From contig JABMOW010000027.1 in the NCBI GenBank assembly GCA_013204025.1, forward strand, positions 1 through 36,556: DNA of 36,556 bases. The letters are read 5' to 3'. The stretch is from Fidelibacterota bacterium. GTDB lineage: Bacteria > Fidelibacterota > Marinisomatia > SCGC-AAA003-L08 > JACNLC01. Below the pieces are notes generated by a model that searched no databases, had not been told where the DNA came from, and was given only the letters and a program-made list of their open reading frames with translations. This document shows, one piece after another, positions 31,857 to 36,556 of this stretch (position 1 is its first letter; every line of letters starts with the position of its first letter). A program made the position numbers and the translations under genes.

Positions 31857-33072
31857 GCGTTAATTTAGAGATGGTAGGAGTTTTAAAAAAAGATAATTTA
31901 TAACTTTAATGTATAGTGTATAATTCATAATTAATCTAATTTAGGTTTTTTAAAAAGTTATTTTCAATTGAGAAAATTAAATGTATTTTGAGTTTGGTGA
32001 TTCAAACAAAGAGTATTACCGAAGCCCACGGAATCAGTTGACTTTTAGTATGTGGCCAGAAAGAAGAAATCATAACTCTGTCGTCGTGAAAACGAAATCA
32101 GCAGTAAAAAAGCAGACATGAAAAACTTTTTCGCTATGGTTATCGACCATTTTATAACCATTTCAGTGAACGGAGTTTTTTAGTATTATATTAGTACTCA
32201 GACCACTCAATATAAATTGTTATATTCTCTGAAGAATTTATTTTTGGTAATTAATATCGACAACTATTTTATTAAATATCAATCTGGATTCAAGTTCAAA
32301 TGATAAAATTAATGAATAAATTTGTACAGGAATCGCTTGGATCCAAAAAAGCCTATATAAGCTACCAGATCAAAGAATTACCTGTATGTCTCGGAGCAGA
32401 TAAGTACATCGACTTCACGACAGAAAAATGAAAAAAGCGACGTATAAACATACAAGAAAAAAGTCAAAGTATATAATCAAATTTATAATAACTGTTGAAA
32501 GTGTTGTAAATAAAGAAGTTATACGAAATAGTATCCAAATCCTGCTACCATTTATTTTTGTACAATAAACATACGTTTTTGAAACAATGATATTGAAGTG
32601 AGTTTTGAGGCTATTTTAGTTGTTTTGAGAGCGAGTTTTGAGAGAAATTCTGAAAGTCTTAATAACGATGGTTTTTGAATGATTTTCATGTATTCTATTT
32701 GAGAATTTGAGATTATTTTTATTCATTTTCATGAATCTCAATTTTGAGTTACATTATTTATGAAGTCTGTCTGCCGATAGGCTGGCAACGACCTTATTCA
32801 AAAATCGCCAGGGTTACCTTTATTTTGAGTCAATGAATCGTAATTTTACTTTGGTTATAATCCTGTGAATCTAATGTGTGAACTACGTATCTTTATTCCA
32901 ATATGAGTTGGTAATAATCTCTTATTTATATTTCCATTTTTTATGGAGACAGGGAATCTGCACTAACCGTTTGCTTTATAAACTCTCTTTGATGTGATTG
33001 TCTATCGAACAGGCAAGCACGTGAAGATTTAAATTAGACTATATATTATACGGAATCAAATTAAATAAAAAT
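31857..33072. other. AT-rich non-coding region, 1.2 kb
   Basis: No credible gene is seen on either strand. The region is very AT-rich. A hairpin (ATGGTTAT/ATAACCAT, 32136-32161) and several scattered copies of GTTTTGAG, ATTTTGAG and similar words lie between about 32610 and 32750. It separates the dockerin-like protein gene from the glycan-type cluster and should contain the promoter for the carbamoyltransferase near its right end. Confidence 0.6.
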
Positions 33073-34890
33073 ATGAATATACTTGGAATATCAGCATTTT
33101 ATCATGACAGTGCAGTCTGCTTAGTACAAAATGGCAAGATCACCGCTGCTGCACAGGAAGAACGATTTACCCGAAAAAAACACGATCACGCATTTCCATC
33201 AAATGCGATTCAATATTGCCTGAAGGAAGCGGGAATTGAGGGTAAAGACCTTGATTATGTTGCATTCTATGAAAAACCATTCCTGAAATTTGAACGGATT
33301 TTAGAAACTTATCTTGCCTACGCACCAATTGGTATCACATCCTTTTTAACTGCGATACCATTATGGATCAAGAAAAAATTGTGGATAAAAGAACTGATAA
33401 AGAATGAACTTAACTATAAAGGTGAAATAATTTTTTCCGAGCATCATGAATCGCATGCTGCTTCCGCATTTTTCCCTTCTCCGTTTCAGGAGGCTGCTTT
33501 TATTACGATGGATGGAGTGGGTGAATGGTCAACATCCAGTTTTGGAATTGGTAAGAACAACCAGATCGAATTACTGGCAGATATTCAATTTCCTCATTCG
33601 CTTGGATTGCTCTATTCCGCTTTTACTTATTATACCGGCTTCAGGATAAACTCCGGTGAATATAAAATGATGGGTTTAGCGCCTTATGGTGAAGCAAAAT
33701 ATAAACATATTATTTATGATCATTTGATTGATGTAAAAGAGGATGGTTCTTTCAGGTTGAATATGGAATACTTTAATTATTGTGCCGGCCTGACAATGAC
33801 CAATAAGAAATTCCATAAATTGTTTGGCGGATCCCCGCGAAAATCCGATGGTAAAATAACTCAAAAAGAGATGGATTTAGCGCGTTCAGTGCAGGAAGTG
33901 ACCGAAGAAATTGTAATTAAAATGGCAGCGCACGTGAGAAAAGAGACCGGGATTAAATCTCTTTGCATTGCCGGGGGTGTTGCATTGAATTGTGTTGCCA
34001 ATGGAAAACTACTTCGATCCGGTTTGTTTGATGATATCTGGATACAGCCGGCTGCGGGAGATGCAGGTGGAGCTGTAGGTTGCGCTTTGTTTACGTGGTA
34101 TCAGTATCTGAACAATCCAAGAAATGCTGATAACAAATCTGATTCTATGCAAGGCGCTTATCTAGGGCCTGAATTTAAAAACAGCAGCGTCGAATCATTT
34201 CTTCAACAGAATGACTATCCTTATCAAACTTTAACAGATGAAGAATTACCTGAAAAAGTAGCGGATTTAATTGCAAGTGGAAACGTAATCGGCTGGTTCC
34301 AGGGACGTATGGAATTTGGACCCAGAGCATTAGGTTCCAGATCGATTATCGGGGATGCAAAATCATCTAAAATGCAGAAAAGAATAAATCTGAAAATCAA
34401 ACATCGTGAAAGCTTCCGTCCATTTGCACCATCCGTGAGAGTGGAAAACATTTCTGAATATTTTGAAATCGACAGGGAAAGTCCTTATATGCTGTTGGTT
34501 TCCAATGTGCAAAAAAACAAACAGATTAATATGACGAAAGAGCAAAATTCATATTTCGGGCTTGATAAGCTGAATGTGGTGCGGTCTGAAATCCCGGCAG
34601 TCACTCATGTGGATTATTCCGCCAGAATTCAATCAGTAAATAGAAAAACAAATCCCCGCTACCATGATCTGCTCACAAAGTTTAATAATAAATACGGATG
34701 CCCGGTCATTGTGAATACCTCATTCAATGTTCGTGGAGAACCAATTGTATGTACGCCGAATGACGCCTATCTCTGCTTCATGCGAACGGAGATGGATTAT
34801 TTGATCATAGGGAATTATTTGATGGATAAAAAGGATCAAAAACCACTTCATGGAGATCTTTATCGGCGTAAAATATTTGAATTGGATTAA
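33073..34890 (+). CDS. carbamoyltransferase (NodU/CmcH family)
   Basis: This 605-residue protein transfers a carbamoyl group from carbamoyl phosphate to a hydroxyl of a sugar or small molecule, with an ATP-dependent carbamoyl-adenylate intermediate in characterised relatives. The N-terminal Kae1-like domain begins NILGISAFYHDSAVCL and shows the metal-binding motif EHHESHAASAFF, GEYKMMGLAPYG, GGVALNCVANGKL and PAAGDAGGAVG. The C-terminal part has EFGPRALGSRSI and NTSFNVRGEPIVCTP. Full length for the family. With the SxtJ and DUF5989 genes downstream it belongs to a common cassette found in O-antigen, exopolysaccharide or natural-product clusters. The acceptor is unknown. Confidence 0.93.
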   Translation: MNILGISAFYHDSAVCLVQNGKITAAAQEERFTRKKHDHAFPSNAIQYCLKEAGIEGKDLDYVAFYEKPFLKFERILETYLAYAPIGITSFLTAIPLWIKKKLWIKELIKNELNYKGEIIFSEHHESHAASAFFPSPFQEAAFITMDGVGEWSTSSFGIGKNNQIELLADIQFPHSLGLLYSAFTYYTGFRINSGEYKMMGLAPYGEAKYKHIIYDHLIDVKEDGSFRLNMEYFNYCAGLTMTNKKFHKLFGGSPRKSDGKITQKEMDLARSVQEVTEEIVIKMAAHVRKETGIKSLCIAGGVALNCVANGKLLRSGLFDDIWIQPAAGDAGGAVGCALFTWYQYLNNPRNADNKSDSMQGAYLGPEFKNSSVESFLQQNDYPYQTLTDEELPEKVADLIASGNVIGWFQGRMEFGPRALGSRSIIGDAKSSKMQKRINLKIKHRESFRPFAPSVRVENISEYFEIDRESPYMLLVSNVQKNKQINMTKEQNSYFGLDKLNVVRSEIPAVTHVDYSARIQSVNRKTNPRYHDLLTKFNNKYGCPVIVNTSFNVRGEPIVCTPNDAYLCFMRTEMDYLIIGNYLMDKKDQKPLHGDLYRRKIFELD

Positions 34891-34893
34891 GAT

Positions 34894-35307
34894 ATGTTTG
34901 AAGAAATTAAAAATATTAAAAGCGAAACTAGCGACCTACGGAAATTTGGGATTACGATTGGGATCGTTTCGATCGTAATCGCCGGATTTTTCTATTGGAA
35001 GAATAAAGAGTCATTTCAATTATTACTCACTGTCGGTACGGTATTGTGTATTCTAGGCGCGGTAATACCCTTTGTCCTGAAACCGGTTCATTGGATATGG
35101 ATGAGTTTTGCAACCATCTTGAACTGGTTCATGACCCGGGTGATATTAAGCCTTCTGTTTTACATGATAGTTACCCCGATTGGACTGATATCAAGAATGT
35201 TGGGGAAACAGTTTTTAAAACTAAAATGGAATAAGGCAAAACCGACGTACTGGAATTATCATTCAGGCGGTGTATGTGAAAAAGAAAACTATGAAAAACA
35301 ATTTTAA
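34894..35307 (+). CDS. SxtJ-family membrane protein
   Basis: This 137-residue membrane protein starts 3 bases after the carbamoyltransferase. Hydrophobic segments lie at about 19-35, 44-66 and 70-108. It resembles the SxtJ family, named from the saxitoxin cluster, whose members almost always follow a NodU-type carbamoyltransferase. Function is unknown; it may help place the carbamoyltransferase at the membrane. The tail (KAKPTYWNYH and EKENYEKQF) is soluble. Confidence 0.82.
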   Translation: MFEEIKNIKSETSDLRKFGITIGIVSIVIAGFFYWKNKESFQLLLTVGTVLCILGAVIPFVLKPVHWIWMSFATILNWFMTRVILSLLFYMIVTPIGLISRMLGKQFLKLKWNKAKPTYWNYHSGGVCEKENYEKQF

Positions 35308-35322
35308 TAACTAGGAAAAAAG

Positions 35323-35481
35323 ATGTCAAAACTTTCAATCTTATTAGAATTCTGGGATTTTATGAAACACCGCAAGAAATGGTGGTTAACTCCAATTATT
35401 TTACTTCTGGTTCTGTTTAGCGCTTTAATTTTTCTTACAGAGGGATCAGCGATCGCACCTTTCATCTACACGTTGTTTTAA
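35323..35481 (+). CDS. DUF5989-family small membrane protein
   Basis: This 52-residue protein begins MSKLSILLEFWDFMKHRKKW, then a single membrane helix (about 22-39), and ends TEGSAIAPFIYTLF. That layout and the closing SAIAPFIYTLF match DUF5989, small proteins encoded right after SxtJ-type genes beside carbamoyltransferases. TAGGAAAAAAG provides the ribosome site. Function is unknown. The constant company of the three genes suggests one membrane-bound unit. Confidence 0.85.
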   Translation: MSKLSILLEFWDFMKHRKKWWLTPIILLLVLFSALIFLTEGSAIAPFIYTLF

Positions 35482-35561
35482 GGAACTATCCAAATAATAA
35501 TTACATACATATTTATATGAATTTCGAAAAGTAATTTGAAAGACCAGGCATTTAAGACATT

Positions 35562-36556
35562 ATGAAAGTTGTTAAATTTTTTATTTTTATTACGATCCCT
35601 GCTTCTTTAATCGTTATTATATTTATCGAATTCATTCTCAGAGCACTCGGACCGGTTATTCTCTATCCCGAAGTCCAAGACAAATTCGAAATTCAGGCAG
35701 ACCCAGGAATAAATGGAGAGGAAATTAATCGTGATTATTATCCATCTAAGGACAAATCCGTTTCACTGGTATTTCTTGGGGATTCTTTTCTGACCCCGAT
35801 AGGTATTGAAAAATATCAATTATTTCCTAATGAGTTAGAACGAATTTTAGTAGACCATTTCAAAATGAAGTTTAATACTACCAATCTTGGACAAGAAGGA
35901 TTTAGTACCGGACAAGAAATAGAAGCATATAGGAAATATGTAAAAGAAGATACAAGCAAAACAGACCTGGTTATCTTAATGTTCTATATGGGAAACGATT
36001 TGCAAAATAATTGTATGTATGATCCGGATGCCCCAAAACCTATTTATCGGATGATCAATGATTCTCTGGTGACATTGAATCCAGGCAATTTTATAGCTGC
36101 AAAAAAGGATGTTGAAAATAAAGATTTTGAAGTTAAGCCCCAATACTCCCACTTGGTAAAACATGTTATCTCCCAATTATACACATACAAACTAATAATG
36201 AACAGGTTAAAGTATATGCCGTTTGTTTGGCGATTATATGAAAAATGTTTTGGAGAAAAAGTTTTCAATCTGTCTCCAAAAACTTCATTGATCTATAATT
36301 CCTGGACGGGTAAATACGATGTCGAATGGATGACCACAGGCAGGCTTATTAAATCACTGAAATTACAGGTTGAGAAAGAAAATTCACAATTATTGGTCGT
36401 TATTATTCCTGATAATAATCAGGTATTTAAAGAATCATTTTGGACTGATATATTTAATAAATATGATGTGCCACAAGATGCTCCTAATCGGATACTTACA
36501 GATTATTTTAAATTAAACAGTATTGGTTATTTAGATTTATTTGAATGTTTTTATAA
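35562..36556 (+). CDS. SGNH-hydrolase-like membrane-anchored protein, 3' end outside window
   Basis: The reading frame is open from the ATG at 35562 to the window edge (331 codons). An N-terminal membrane segment (about 5-27) is followed by a periplasmic domain with the SGNH/GDSL motif FLGDSF (Ser at about 75), GQEGFSTGQE around 110-119 and MGND at 143-146. These are blocks I, II and III of the fold. Such proteins next to carbamoyltransferase-SxtJ-DUF5989 may act as acyl-esterases or acyltransferases on a surface polymer. The catalytic His/Asp block of the C-terminus may lie beyond the window, so completeness cannot be judged. Confidence 0.8.
   Translation, partial: MKVVKFFIFITIPASLIVIIFIEFILRALGPVILYPEVQDKFEIQADPGINGEEINRDYYPSKDKSVSLVFLGDSFLTPIGIEKYQLFPNELERILVDHFKMKFNTTNLGQEGFSTGQEIEAYRKYVKEDTSKTDLVILMFYMGNDLQNNCMYDPDAPKPIYRMINDSLVTLNPGNFIAAKKDVENKDFEVKPQYSHLVKHVISQLYTYKLIMNRLKYMPFVWRLYEKCFGEKVFNLSPKTSLIYNSWTGKYDVEWMTTGRLIKSLKLQVEKENSQLLVVIIPDNNQVFKESFWTDIFNKYDVPQDAPNRILTDYFKLNSIGYLDLFECFY

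Noticed and set aside
32136-32161. ATGGTTAT/ATAACCAT hairpin as a terminator
   Set aside because: No gene ends nearby and the T run lies too far away; short palindromes are expected by chance in AT-rich DNA.
1-36556. CRISPR array, tRNA or rRNA genes, insertion sequence transposase
   Set aside because: No regular spacer-repeat array, tRNA cloverleaf, rRNA segment or transposase frame was recognised by eye in the window.

Overview
The window reads as the chromosome of an anaerobic bacterium of the FCB group, most like Candidatus Marinimicrobia (Neomarinimicrobiota) or a neighbouring phylum. The clues are a type IX secretion sorting tail with the motif YPNPFNPST on one secreted protein, a dockerin-like tail (GDINQDSIINVLDLV) on another, and an oxygen-sensitive aromatic pathway. 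The phylum is an inference; no rRNA or tRNA gene was seen.

Positions 1-1774: a 266-bp segment holding the promoter region and first codons of a marR gene occurs twice (225-490 and 1590-1855, 242 of 266 bases identical by hand alignment). A minus-strand RhuM-Fic/Doc gene lies between the copies. The left copy ends as a 31-codon marR fragment.

Positions 1775-24560: one run of 18 plus-strand genes, mostly overlapping or a few bases apart, encoding anaerobic degradation of aromatic acids through benzoyl-CoA. Order: marR; class I ATP-dependent benzoyl-CoA reductase bcrC-bcrB-bcrA-bcrD; an acyl-CoA ligase; a second 2-hydroxyacyl-CoA dehydratase/BcrB-type protein; a ketopantoate-reductase-family enzyme; a second HgdC-type activator; thiolase; had; oah; dch; a 3-hydroxyacyl-CoA dehydrogenase/enoyl-CoA hydratase fusion; an SDR; a second thiolase; 4-hydroxybenzoyl-CoA reductase hcrC-hcrA-hcrB; and xdhC. 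Together these would take 4-hydroxybenzoyl-CoA to benzoyl-CoA, reduce it to the dienoyl-CoA, hydrate, oxidise and hydrolytically open the ring to 3-hydroxypimelyl-CoA, then carry out beta-oxidation. No ferredoxin, transporter or glutaryl-CoA dehydrogenase is present. The ligase, orphan dehydratase, ketopantoate-type reductase and activator (6836-11519) resemble a separate 2-hydroxyacyl-CoA module and are the least explained part of the cluster.

Positions 24561-30323: a convergent terminator, then a minus-strand set (outer-membrane barrel, HMA-domain lipoprotein, Cys-rich secreted protein) divergent from a plus-strand ECF sigma operon: sigma factor, membrane anti-sigma-like protein, CpxP/CnrX-like periplasmic protein, small DUF5659-like protein and a secreted protein with four LTxxQ repeats plus a type IX sorting tail. 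A Gly-rich lipoprotein follows after a terminator. This looks like a metal or envelope-stress locus built like CnrYXH.

Positions 30324-36556: a minus-strand secreted FGE-fold protein with a dockerin-like tail, about 1.2 kb of AT-rich DNA without a gene, and the start of a surface-glycan or secondary-metabolite cluster: carbamoyltransferase, SxtJ-family membrane protein, DUF5989 small membrane protein, and an SGNH-hydrolase-like protein cut by the window edge.
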